Origin: Flavobacteriales bacterium UBA7690
GTDB lineage: Bacteria; Bacteroidota; Bacteroidia; Flavobacteriales_F; PHOS-HE28
Direction: 5' to 3'
Length of the DNA stretch: 9,149 nt
Assembly: GCA_002482775.1 (NCBI GenBank)
Contig: DLGQ01000027.1
Location: 1 to 9,149, forward strand
The notes under the pieces are model-generated. The model saw nothing but the letters and a program-made list of their open reading frames with translations. It searched no databases and was not told where the DNA came from. This document shows positions 1 to 8,300 of this stretch, piece after piece. The first letter of the stretch is position 1, and every line of letters starts with the position of its first letter. A program made the translations under genes and the position numbers.

Positions 1-1
1 C

Positions 2-619
2 ATCACACCCAACGCGGCTTGCACAGATTGCGCGGGCGTAGTGAACGGAACTGCTTCTGTTGATGCTTGCGGAACTTGCGCGGGTGGAACAACTGGCACT
101 ACACCCAACGCGGCTTGCACGGATTGCGCAGGCGTGGTCAACGGCACAGCTTCTGTTGATGCCTGCGGAACATGCGCGGGCGGAACGACCGGCATTACAC
201 CAAACGCGGCCTGCACAGATTGCGCAGGCGTGATCAACGGAACAGCCTCTGTTGATGCGTGCGGAACCTGCGCGGGCGGAACGACCGGCATCGCACCCAA
301 CGCAGCTTGCAGCGATTGCGCAGGCGTGGTGAACGGAACGGCTTCACTTGACGCTTGCGGAACTTGCGCGGGCGGAACGACCGGCATTACACCAAACGCG
401 GCTTGCACCGACTGCGCGGGCGTAGTGAACGGAACTGCTTCTGTTGATGCTTGCGGAACTTGCGCGGGTGGAACAACTGGCACTACACCCAACGCGGCTT
501 GCACGGATTGCGCAGGCGTGGTGAACGGAACTGCTTCTGTTGATGCTTGCGGAACTTGCGCGGGTGGAACAACCGGCATCACACCCAACGCGGGTTGTCT
601 GGATTGCGCAGGTATTCCG
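2..619 (+). repeat. In-frame tandem array of 96-bp repeats (6 full copies plus a partial)
   Basis: Full units start at 44, 140, 236, 332, 428 and 524; a partial unit fills 2-43. Each encodes 32 residues of the form NGTASVDACGTCAGGTTG(T/I)TP followed by NAACTDCAGVV, with Cys at unit positions 9, 12, 25 and 28. Units at 44-139 and 428-523 differ only at the last base. At codon level the units fall into two groups: 44, 428 and 524 use GGTGGAACAAC in the middle, while 140, 236 and 332 use GGCGGAACGACC. The last unit decays at its 3' end (AGCLDCAGIP), as expected for the edge of an array. The number of copies upstream is unknown. The regular Cys pattern suggests a disulfide-stabilised stalk, but that is inference. 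Confidence 0.97.
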
Positions 620-2161
620 AACGGCCCGAACGTACCCGGCAGTGCTTGCAACGACAACTTGCCGAACACGGTGAACGAAACATGGACCAATGACTGCCAG
701 TGTATCGGCACCGTTGTCACCTGTTCCAGTGAAGCGGGACCAGACCAAGTGCTCTGCGATGGGATCACCACCCTTGCAGCGGTGGGCACTGGGTCCTGGA
801 GCGGACCAAGTGCGATCAGCTTCGCCAACGCCGCATCGCCGAACACGACCATCGGGATCTCGGCACCTGGAACGTATGAACTGATGTGGACCATAAGTGT
901 TCCCGGCTGCACCGCTACCGATGTGGTGTCCATCACCTTGAACCCAACGAACAACGCAGCATTCCAGTACCCTGCATCGGGGTATTGTGATGACCACGCT
1001 ACTGTTCTCCCTACGACCGCAACTCCTGGCGGGACGTTCAGTTCCACTTCAGGCCTATCGATAGATCCAACGACGGGTGCCATCGATCCACGTGAAAGCA
1101 CACCGGGCACGTACGGCATCACGCACACCATCGCAGGATCATGTCCATCAACGGCGAATGCTACGGTGACCATCCATGCAACGCCTGATGCGAGTTGGAC
1201 ACCACCCACAGCACTTTGCTCCAGCGATGCTCTGCTGGACCTGAACGCACTGATCAATGGCGACACTGGAGGGAACTGGAGCGGATCCGGCGTGAGCGGA
1301 TCGTTATTCAACCCCGCGACACAACAAGGTGAAGTGCTCATCACACGCTCCATCGCGTGGGGCGATTGTATCCATACTTCCGCCGGCAGCATCATGGTGA
1401 ATGTCACGCCCGTTGCCAATGCCGGGCCCGACCTGGCCGTGTGCGGATACGAGAAAAGTTTAGCAGCGGTGCTCACCTCGGGTAGTGGGGTGTGGAACAT
1501 CCCGGCAGCTTTGAGCGCGGCAGTTCCAACATCGCCGAACGCTGTCGTGAGCGGAACCTCCGCAGGAACGTACGCACTCATCTGGACCGTGACAGCGGCG
1601 GGTTGCACTTCATCGGACACCATGCAACTGGTCATGCACGACCCCGCTGATGCTCTGGAAGTCTGGGCCGGAGCCGATCAATTGTTGGAGGTAGTGGCCA
1701 ATGCCGACCTTACAGCACAGCACACGCCTGGTGCCAATATCCAATGGCAGCTCGTTTCGGGATCCGGCCGGATCGAAGCACCCCTTGCATACAGCACACC
1801 GGTACATGGCCTTGCGCTGGGAACGAACACGTTCATCGCTACGGTCTCGCTCGGGCAATGCACAGGTGCAACGGATACCGTGAACATCGTTGTGGAGGAT
1901 CTCTTCATCCCACAAGGCTTCTCGCCGAACGGTGATGGGGACAACGACCGCTTCGAGGTGACCGGCATGATGGCATACCCAGGAAGCAACTTCTCCGTCT
2001 TCAACCGGTGGGGACAGAAGGTGTACGAGAATGATTCGTATGCCAATGAATGGGATGGTTCCTCGCGAACAGGCCAGCCACTGCCCAACGACACCTACTT
2101 CTATGTGCTGAACCTAACAGGAGACCGAGCGTACAACGGTTTCGTCGTGATCAAACGATGA
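2..2161 (+). CDS. Large repeat-rich secreted protein with C-terminal CHU_C (T9SS type B) sorting domain, 5' truncated
   Basis: The reading frame is open to the left edge, so the true start and signal peptide lie outside; 719 residues are visible (numbered here from base 2). Residues 1-206 are a partial plus six full 32-residue repeats with four Cys each. Residues 207-240 form a Cys-containing linker (GSACNDNLPNTVNETW..DCQC) of a kind common in Bacteroidota surface proteins. About five Ig/PKD-like domains follow (roughly 241-316, 317-388, 389-471, 472-546, 547-633), two opening with AGPD and one containing AGAD. Residues 634-719 are a gliding-motility C-terminal domain: FSPNGDGDND, FNRWGQKVYE, NEWDG, ending VVIKR. 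By family knowledge this domain directs export by the type IX secretion system and surface attachment, so the protein is probably a cell-surface adhesin or filament. Its stop overlaps the start of the PorP/SprF gene, suggesting it is that protein's cargo. The ligand is unknown. Confidence 0.9.
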   Translation: MTPNAACTDCAGVVNGTASVDACGTCAGGTTGTTPNAACTDCAGVVNGTASVDACGTCAGGTTGITPNAACTDCAGVINGTASVDACGTCAGGTTGIAPNAACSDCAGVVNGTASLDACGTCAGGTTGITPNAACTDCAGVVNGTASVDACGTCAGGTTGTTPNAACTDCAGVVNGTASVDACGTCAGGTTGITPNAGCLDCAGIPNGPNVPGSACNDNLPNTVNETWTNDCQCIGTVVTCSSEAGPDQVLCDGITTLAAVGTGSWSGPSAISFANAASPNTTIGISAPGTYELMWTISVPGCTATDVVSITLNPTNNAAFQYPASGYCDDHATVLPTTATPGGTFSSTSGLSIDPTTGAIDPRESTPGTYGITHTIAGSCPSTANATVTIHATPDASWTPPTALCSSDALLDLNALINGDTGGNWSGSGVSGSLFNPATQQGEVLITRSIAWGDCIHTSAGSIMVNVTPVANAGPDLAVCGYEKSLAAVLTSGSGVWNIPAALSAAVPTSPNAVVSGTSAGTYALIWTVTAAGCTSSDTMQLVMHDPADALEVWAGADQLLEVVANADLTAQHTPGANIQWQLVSGSGRIEAPLAYSTPVHGLALGTNTFIATVSLGQCTGATDTVNIVVEDLFIPQGFSPNGDGDNDRFEVTGMMAYPGSNFSVFNRWGQKVYENDSYANEWDGSSRTGQPLPNDTYFYVLNLTGDRAYNGFVVIKR
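1901..2158 (+). other. CHU_C / gliding-motility C-terminal sorting domain of the first cargo protein
   Basis: This domain segment carries the family hallmarks FSPNGDGDND, a YPGSNFSVFNRWGQKVYE stretch, NEWDG and a final basic residue before the stop. The YP-x(n)-NRWG-x-VY-x(n)-N-x-WDG pattern is the subtype I associate with SprB-like cargo that depends on a PorP/SprF partner. The partner gene follows immediately, which supports the pairing. Confidence 0.88.
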
Positions 2162-3081
2162 GGAGCACACGCCATATCCTGGCCCTCACGGGTTTGCTCA
2201 TCGGGTCGTGTCTCTACGGACAACACACTCCGCTTACCAGCCAATACCTGTTCAACGGGTTGGTGATCAACCCTGCCTATGCGGGTAGCCGCGATGCGTT
2301 GGCGGCCAACCTCACCTACCGCCACCAATGGGTAGGCTTCGAAGGCGCGCCGGTAACACAGATGCTCAGCGTACACGCCCCGATCGGCCGAAGGAAACTC
2401 GGGCTGGGTTTGCTCGTATACAACGACCGCATCGGCGTAAGCCAGGAAACAGGACTGTTCAGCAACTATGCCTACCGCATACGATTCCGCAAGGGAAAGC
2501 TCGCTTTCGGCCTGGGCGCAGGATTCACCATGCTCCGCAGCCAATGGAGTTCCGTGGCGTTGCAACAGACCAACGATCTATCCTTCGCTACGGATACGCG
2601 TAGTGCCTTCCGCCCGAACTTCAGCACGGGTGCGTTCTACCACCACAAGAAATGGTTCGCCGGTGTCTCCATGCCCTTCCTCATCCTGCACCGGTACACA
2701 TCGGGAAACGAAGGGTGGACCCTTACGGAAAGCAAGGCCGACCTGCAGCCCATGGCGACCGGTGGCTATGTATTCGAACTCACACCGGAGCTCAAACTGA
2801 AACCATCCACGTTGATCCGTTACCGCACATCCAGTGGCGTGCAGGCCGACCTGAGCACCAACCTGATCCTGAAGGACAGGATCTGGATCGGCGCTTCGTA
2901 CCGCACGGGCGACGCCTTCGTGGCTTCGTTGGAAGTGCTGCCCACCGCACAGTGGCGGCTCGGGTATGCTTACGATCTCGGCCTCTCACGCCTGGCATCC
3001 TACCACCAAGGGTCGCACGGCATCATGGTACAGTATGAATTCGGTTACCGCATCCGGGTGAAAGACCCCCGCTATTTCTAA
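2158..3081 (+). CDS. PorP/SprF family type IX secretion outer-membrane protein
   Basis: The 307-residue product matches the PorP/SprF family in length and signature: after a signal peptide (MRSTRHILALTGLLIGSCLY, likely cleaved after YG at residue 21) comes TSQYLFNGLVINPAYAGSRD, then YRHQWVGFEGAPVTQ, alternating glycine/aromatic strands typical of an outer-membrane beta barrel, and the C-terminal YRIRVKDPRYF ending in Phe. In Flavobacterium johnsoniae SprF is needed to export the adhesin SprB, and PorP is required for secretion in Porphyromonas. A longer open frame begins at 2050, but its first 36 residues lie inside the preceding CHU_C coding region and lack a signal peptide, so the ATG at 2158 is chosen; it overlaps the previous stop as ATGA. 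No Shine-Dalgarno is visible, so reinitiation is likely. The upstream CHU_C protein is its probable cargo. A Cys at residue 18 makes a weak lipobox-like IGSC, which I judge incidental for a barrel. Confidence 0.93.
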   Translation: MRSTRHILALTGLLIGSCLYGQHTPLTSQYLFNGLVINPAYAGSRDALAANLTYRHQWVGFEGAPVTQMLSVHAPIGRRKLGLGLLVYNDRIGVSQETGLFSNYAYRIRFRKGKLAFGLGAGFTMLRSQWSSVALQQTNDLSFATDTRSAFRPNFSTGAFYHHKKWFAGVSMPFLILHRYTSGNEGWTLTESKADLQPMATGGYVFELTPELKLKPSTLIRYRTSSGVQADLSTNLILKDRIWIGASYRTGDAFVASLEVLPTAQWRLGYAYDLGLSRLASYHQGSHGIMVQYEFGYRIRVKDPRYF

Positions 3082-5273
3082 TGATCCGCTCTACGATCAT
3101 AACCCTCCTGCTCTCGCTGCCCCAGCTCACTGTGGGGCAGAACATCGTTGAAGTCACCCCTGTTGAACTGGGCGCGGTGACCGAAGACTATGCTCCGGTG
3201 CTGCTCGACTCCGGCATGGTGATCTGCTCCATCCGCGAGACCAGTTCCACCATCGCCTTCAAAGATGCCGAGACCGGCAAACCGCTGGCCGATCTCTACT
3301 GGGTCCCACTGGATCAGGGACGACCCGGGTTGCCCGTACTCCTGAGCCAGAACCTCACAACCCCGGTGAACGAGGGTCCCGCTTCCTTCAGCAAGGATGG
3401 ACGCACCATCTACTTCACACGCAACCAGGTGTTGCCGAAGAAACTCTCCAACCTGCGCGCCTCCAATTCCCAATTGGGTCTTTTCCATTCACGCTTAGAG
3501 AACGGTACGTGGTCCATCCCCCAGCCTTTCCAGCACAACTCGCCGAAGTACTCCACCATGCACCCGGCACTTTCCGCCGATGGCCGCACCTTGATCTTCG
3601 CCAGCGACATGGAAGGGGGCTTCGGTGGTGTGGACCTGTACCGCAGTGAACTGACCGCCGATGCTTGGAGCGCACCCGTCAACCTGGGCGCCACGATCAA
3701 TGGAGCGGGCAATGAGGCATTCCCTTCCTTCGGTCCGGATGGAACGTTGTACTTCTCCAGCGACCGCACCGGTGGAGCCGGAAAACTCGACACCTACAGC
3801 ACGCGCCAGGATGCATCGGGATGGACCACACCCGAAGCATTGCCCGAGCCGTTCAACTCTCCTGGCAGGGATCTCGGGATCACCTTCGCTGCCGATGGAC
3901 GCAGTGGATACTTCAGCACGGACCGCACAGGGACCGACCGCATCTTCGCGTTCAAGAACACGGTACCCAAGTTCCGCGACTGCAGTCCCCAACAATTGAA
4001 CAACTACTGCTACTCGTTCAAAGCGAAACCACACGCCGCTACGAGTTCGCTACCCCTTGATCATGTTTGGGACCTGGGCGATGGCACACGCATCTCCAAC
4101 TTGAAGGCGGATCATTGTTACAAGGACCCTGGAACCTTCACGGTGCGTTCCCTGCTCGTGGACCGCAAGACCGGATCCGTTTTCCACTCCCTGCGCGAGC
4201 ACGACCTGGTGGTGGAAGATGTGCGCCAAGCATGGATCTCTTCGCCCGATACCGTGCGCACAGGCCGATCCATGGCATTGGACGCCAGGAGCAGCCACTT
4301 GCCGGAATTCGCTGCGGGCGAGTTCCACTGGGAAATGGGCGATGGCACACGCTTCACCGGTGAAAAGGTGCTGCATGCGTTCAAAGCACCGGGGGTGTAC
4401 GAGGTGAAACTCGATATCCTCTCGCTACCCGATGCCAACGGCGTGATCAGCAATAAATGCAATACCCGGAACGTGATCGTGATCGACCGTTTCCGCGACC
4501 ACGAGGACGTGACGGTGGTAGCCGTCTACCAAGATGCGTTGGGCAAGACACACAGTTTCGAATTCCAGGAACTGCCCTTCGACCAGCTGGGTATGAGCAC
4601 GGATGAAATGGCCGATGCGGCCTTTGCCGTGGAACTCTTCGCCTCCAAGGAACGCGTAAGCCTGGATGACCCTAAGTTCACCGAGATCAAGAAGCACTAC
4701 CGCGTGGTGGAACGCTTCGATCCGGAACGTGGCGTGTACACCTATTCCGTGGGTGAAACGAAGAACATGGAAGAGCTCTACGAGGTGTTCAAGAAAGTGA
4801 AGGAACTGCAGTTCATGGATGCCGAAGTGCATATGCTGCAGATCGAGAAGCTGATGGACCTGAGCAAACTCGACTTCGCCTCGGTAGAGGAGCTTAACCA
4901 CGCCAAGTTGCGCACCAACGCCATCCACTTCGCTTTCAAGAGCGCGGAAATGGGAGAAGGTTCGGAACCCGTGCTGGAGCAGATCCTCGGCTTGTTGCGC
5001 CAGCATCCCGAAGTTCAACTCGTGATCGAAGCACATACCGACGACATCGGCAGTCGCGATTACAACATCGACCTTTCGCAGCAACGCGCACAGAGCGTAC
5101 AGGCCTATCTCCTACAGAACGGTATCACCCCGGAACGCTTGATCCCGGTGGGCCATGGCAAGAACCAACCCATCGCCAGCAACAAGACCGAGGACGGCCG
5201 CAGCCAGAACCGTCGCGTGGAATTCCGCATGACGGTGAAGGGGGAGCAGCAAGCGTTCGAGAAAACACGGTGA
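3081..5273 (+). CDS. OmpA-family outer-membrane anchor with PD40, PKD-like and SPOR-like segments
   Basis: The product has 730 residues. Residues 1-19 are a signal peptide (..LLLSLPQLTVG|Q). PD40/WD40-like strands recur near 101-113 (FSKDGRTIYFTRN), 162-175 (ALSADGRTLIFASD), 215-228 (SFGPDGTLYFSSD) and 268-281 (TFAADGRSGYFSTD). Two PKD-like domains follow, centred on WDLGDGT (330-336) and WEMGDGT (417-423). Residues about 550-588 (YTYSVGETKNMEELYEVF..) resemble a SPOR-type segment. Residues about 610-718 are OmpA_C-like: HTDDIG with D654, and LSQQRA with R669, fifteen residues apart as in the diaminopimelate-binding pair of OmpA, then NRRVEF. It should bind peptidoglycan from the periplasm. 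It begins one base before the PorP/SprF stop ends (TAATG). PorE of Porphyromonas combines TPR, propeller and OmpA domains and works in the T9SS; this protein lacks TPRs, so PorE-like function is inferred, not certain. Confidence 0.88.
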   Translation: MIRSTIITLLLSLPQLTVGQNIVEVTPVELGAVTEDYAPVLLDSGMVICSIRETSSTIAFKDAETGKPLADLYWVPLDQGRPGLPVLLSQNLTTPVNEGPASFSKDGRTIYFTRNQVLPKKLSNLRASNSQLGLFHSRLENGTWSIPQPFQHNSPKYSTMHPALSADGRTLIFASDMEGGFGGVDLYRSELTADAWSAPVNLGATINGAGNEAFPSFGPDGTLYFSSDRTGGAGKLDTYSTRQDASGWTTPEALPEPFNSPGRDLGITFAADGRSGYFSTDRTGTDRIFAFKNTVPKFRDCSPQQLNNYCYSFKAKPHAATSSLPLDHVWDLGDGTRISNLKADHCYKDPGTFTVRSLLVDRKTGSVFHSLREHDLVVEDVRQAWISSPDTVRTGRSMALDARSSHLPEFAAGEFHWEMGDGTRFTGEKVLHAFKAPGVYEVKLDILSLPDANGVISNKCNTRNVIVIDRFRDHEDVTVVAVYQDALGKTHSFEFQELPFDQLGMSTDEMADAAFAVELFASKERVSLDDPKFTEIKKHYRVVERFDPERGVYTYSVGETKNMEELYEVFKKVKELQFMDAEVHMLQIEKLMDLSKLDFASVEELNHAKLRTNAIHFAFKSAEMGEGSEPVLEQILGLLRQHPEVQLVIEAHTDDIGSRDYNIDLSQQRAQSVQAYLLQNGITPERLIPVGHGKNQPIASNKTEDGRSQNRRVEFRMTVKGEQQAFEKTR

Positions 5274-5353
5274 CCGATCATCCGCGCTGAGCTTCCTTGA
5301 ACAGTTCGTGCTGAGGTAGCTGAACTTACCGGCGTTGCGGTACATTCGTCTCC
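5274..5353 (+). promoter_or_regulatory. Intergenic gap with candidate Bacteroidota-type promoter before the second cargo gene
   Basis: The 80-bp gap is the only non-coding break between the complete genes. TACATTCG at 5341-5348 matches the Bacteroidota -7 element TAnnTTTG in all but one fixed position, and sits 5 bp before the ATG, a placement that would give a very short or absent leader. No good TTTG/TTG -33 element is found at the usual distance. An imperfect direct repeat (GCTGAG-N6-TGAAC at 5286-5302 and GCTGAG-N5-TGAAC at 5310-5325) and a weak stem (AGTTC 5303-5307 with GAACT 5322-5326, plus GCT/AGC inside) lie upstream. No T-tract follows the stem, so it is not a clear terminator. Confidence 0.35.
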
Positions 5354-8300
5354 ATGCGATCGTTGCATTGGACCGGTGTGCTCCTCGCCGTTGTTCTTTC
5401 CTCCTTTTCCTCCTTTGCCCAGACCGGTGCCTCGTTCATCCAGAACCGTGGCCAATGGCCTGCGGCGGTGACCCACCGGGCCGAGTTGGCCGGTGCTACG
5501 GTGTGGTTGGAGAAAGGCGCCATCCTCGTGGATCGCTACGACGGTGCCGCTGTGGATGCCTTGATCCACGCCCACGTTCACCCCTACCAAGGGTTCCCCG
5601 AAAAGAACATCCGGCACCATGCCCTACGCCTGCGCTTTGCCGGCGCGAATGATGCCCCCATTGTGGAGTCCATCGGGGTGCGACCCGGGGCGTTCAACTT
5701 CATACTGGGTAACGATCCCGCCCAATGGGGCCGAAATTGTCACGCCTTTTCAGCGGTCCTGCAAAAGGATCTCTACCCGGGTATCGACCTACGCACGCGC
5801 GCCGGAGCCAACGGGGTGAAGTACGACTTGATCCTTGGCCAAGGAGCTGATCCATCGGCGATCCTCTTCTCCTACGAAGGGGCCGACGCCATCTCGTTCG
5901 ATCCCGACCGCATCGTCATCCGCACTTCACTAGGAGAGATCTCGGAGAGCATCCCCCTCGCCTACCAGGAAGTGGACGGCCAACGGCGCATTGTTGAATG
6001 CCATTATCGCAAAGTCGGTGAACGGATAGGTTTCGCGGTGGGCGCATATGATCCTACACTACCACTGACCGTCGACCCTACGCTGGTGTTCAGCACCTAC
6101 TCCGGTTCCTTCGCCAACAACTTCGGATACACCGCATCGTTCGATCGTGATGGATTCCTCTACAGTGGTAGTTCGGCGTTCGGCCAAGGATATCCCTTAA
6201 CCACCGGTGCGTACCAGACCACACATGCCGGTGGCGATGGATCGGGTTCCGGCATCGACATGGCGCTGACCAAGTACGACACCACGGGAACATTCCTTGT
6301 CTGGAGCACCTTCCTGGGCGGAAGCAGTGATGAGCTACCGCATAGTCTGGTGGTGAACGCCAACGATGAGCTCTTCGTCTACGGCACCACCAGTTCGCCC
6401 GACTTCCCCACGAGCACCAACGCTTTCGACATCAGCTTCAATGGTGGACCGGCACTGGACCTCACCAACGGACTTGGCTCCAACTTCCCGAACGGCACGG
6501 ACATCGTGGTGGCACGCTTGAGTGCAGATGGTGATGAGCTGCTGGCTTCGACCTACTTCGGCGGAAGTGGTAATGATGGATTGAACACCGCGCCAGGCCT
6601 CAAATTCAACTATGCCGACGAGATCCGCGGGGAGGTGTTGATCGACCTGAACGACAACGTCTACATCGCCAGCAGCACAGCGAGCACGGACCTTCCCATG
6701 AGCGCATTGGCCGCACAAGCAACCTACGGTGGCGGTGTACAGGACGGTGTGTTGTTGAAGATGGATGCCTCGCTCACCACCTTGATCTGGAGCACGTACT
6801 TCGGCGGATCACAGGCCGACGCGATCTACAACATCGAGATCGATGATAGTGGTGGCATCTACATCGCAGGAGGCACACGCAGCACCGACCTACCGGTGAC
6901 CGCCAACGCACTGCACACTACGTTCCAAGGAGGCCTTGCGGATGGTTTCGTGGCGGAAATCAGTGATGATGGCACCACCATCGCCGCATGCACCTACTTC
7001 GGTAGTGCCGCCTACGACCAATGCTATTTCGCTGATCTCGATCAAGCCGGCGACATCTATGTCTTCGGGCAAACCCAAGCGCCCGCCGGCGATCTGATCC
7101 TGAACGCGCCATACAACGTGCCGAATGCGGGACAGTTCATCACCAAAGTGGATCCCGCGTTGACCACCATCTTGACCAGCACACGCTTTGGAGAAGGCGA
7201 TGGCCAGCCCGACATTTCGCCAACGGCTTTCCTCGTGGACTACTGCAACAAGGTTTACGTGAGCGGTTGGGGGGGGAATACGGGCGGAGCACTCAGCACC
7301 ACGGGTTTGGACGTGACTTCGGATGCGTATCAAGGCACCACCACCGGCGGCGACTTCTACCTCGCCGTGTTCGACCTGGACTTCACCGACCTGTTCTACG
7401 CCACCTTCTTCGGCGGCAACACCAGCAACGAACACGTGGACGGTGGCACCAGTCGCTTCGACCGACGGGGGCGCATCTACCAAAGTGTTTGCGCGGGCTG
7501 CCAAGGCAATTCAGACTTCCCCATCCTGCCGAACCCCGGTGCTGTTAGCGCAACCAACAACAGCGGCCTCTGCAACAACGCCGTGTTCAAATTCGATATG
7601 GACTTCCCCATCGTGGTGGCCGATTTCAACAGCACCGTGAATTGCCTCCCCGACCCTGTTCAGTTCACCAACATCAGCTACGGCGCAACATCATACCAGT
7701 GGTCCTTCGGCGACAACGCAACCAGCACAGCCACCTCTCCCAGCCACGCCTACGCAGCTCCCGGCGTGTACACCGTACGCCTCGTGGCCAGCAACCCGGT
7801 GACCTGCAACCAGAGCGATACCACCTACCGGCAGGTGGTCGTGCTCGGGATCGGATCGTACGCACTTCCGGACACGAGCGTATGCCTCGGTGCCAGCGCG
7901 CAGATCGGTCTTCTGCCCATTGCAGCACCGAGCATCACCTACCAATGGGCACCACCACAAGGGCTGAGCAACACACAAGTGCCCAATCCGATCGCTACGC
8001 CGACCGCGAGCACCACATACACGCTCACCATCAGCAACGGCGTATGTAACACGACAGCACAACAGGATGTCGCCGTGAATTCCGCAGCCATTGATGCCGG
8101 CGCGGACCAAACGGCTTGTGGACCCAACGCCACCGCGCAGCTCGTAGCAACGGGTTTCGGCGCGATCACCAACTTCCAATGGTCCACCACACATGCCTTC
8201 ACGGATGTGTTGAACACCACGCCGCAGGATAGCACGGCGACCGTAGCGGTGCCGGATGATGCGTGGTTCTACGTGCGGCAGACGGATAATGCCTGCATCG

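Noticed and set aside
41..43. GTG at 41 as the start of the first protein
   Set aside because: The frame is open to base 2 and encodes the same repeat unit before it; GTG is just the Val of the repeat. The start lies outside the window.
2..619. CRISPR array
   Set aside because: The 96-bp units are contiguous, in frame and coding, with no unique spacers between short repeats.
344..997. 217-residue open frame on the minus strand across the repeat array
   Set aside because: It mirrors the periodic plus-strand repeats, has low-complexity Ser/Ala/Arg repeats without a domain or signal peptide, and the plus frame carries a clear sorting domain.
2050..2157. Upstream ATG extending the PorP/SprF gene by 36 residues
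   Set aside because: The extension lies within the CHU_C coding region in another frame and would bury the signal peptide; ATG 2158 gives a normal family start.
4425..5084. 219-residue minus-strand open frame opposite the OmpA gene, and the 255-residue one at 7691-8458
   Set aside because: Both lie opposite well-supported coding sequence, show no domain or signal peptide, and are expected as shadows of GC-rich codons.
5303..5326. Stem AGTTC/GAACT as a terminator of the three-gene unit
   Set aside because: The stem is short with an internal loop and is followed by TACCGG, not a T-tract; it is mentioned only as part of the gap.
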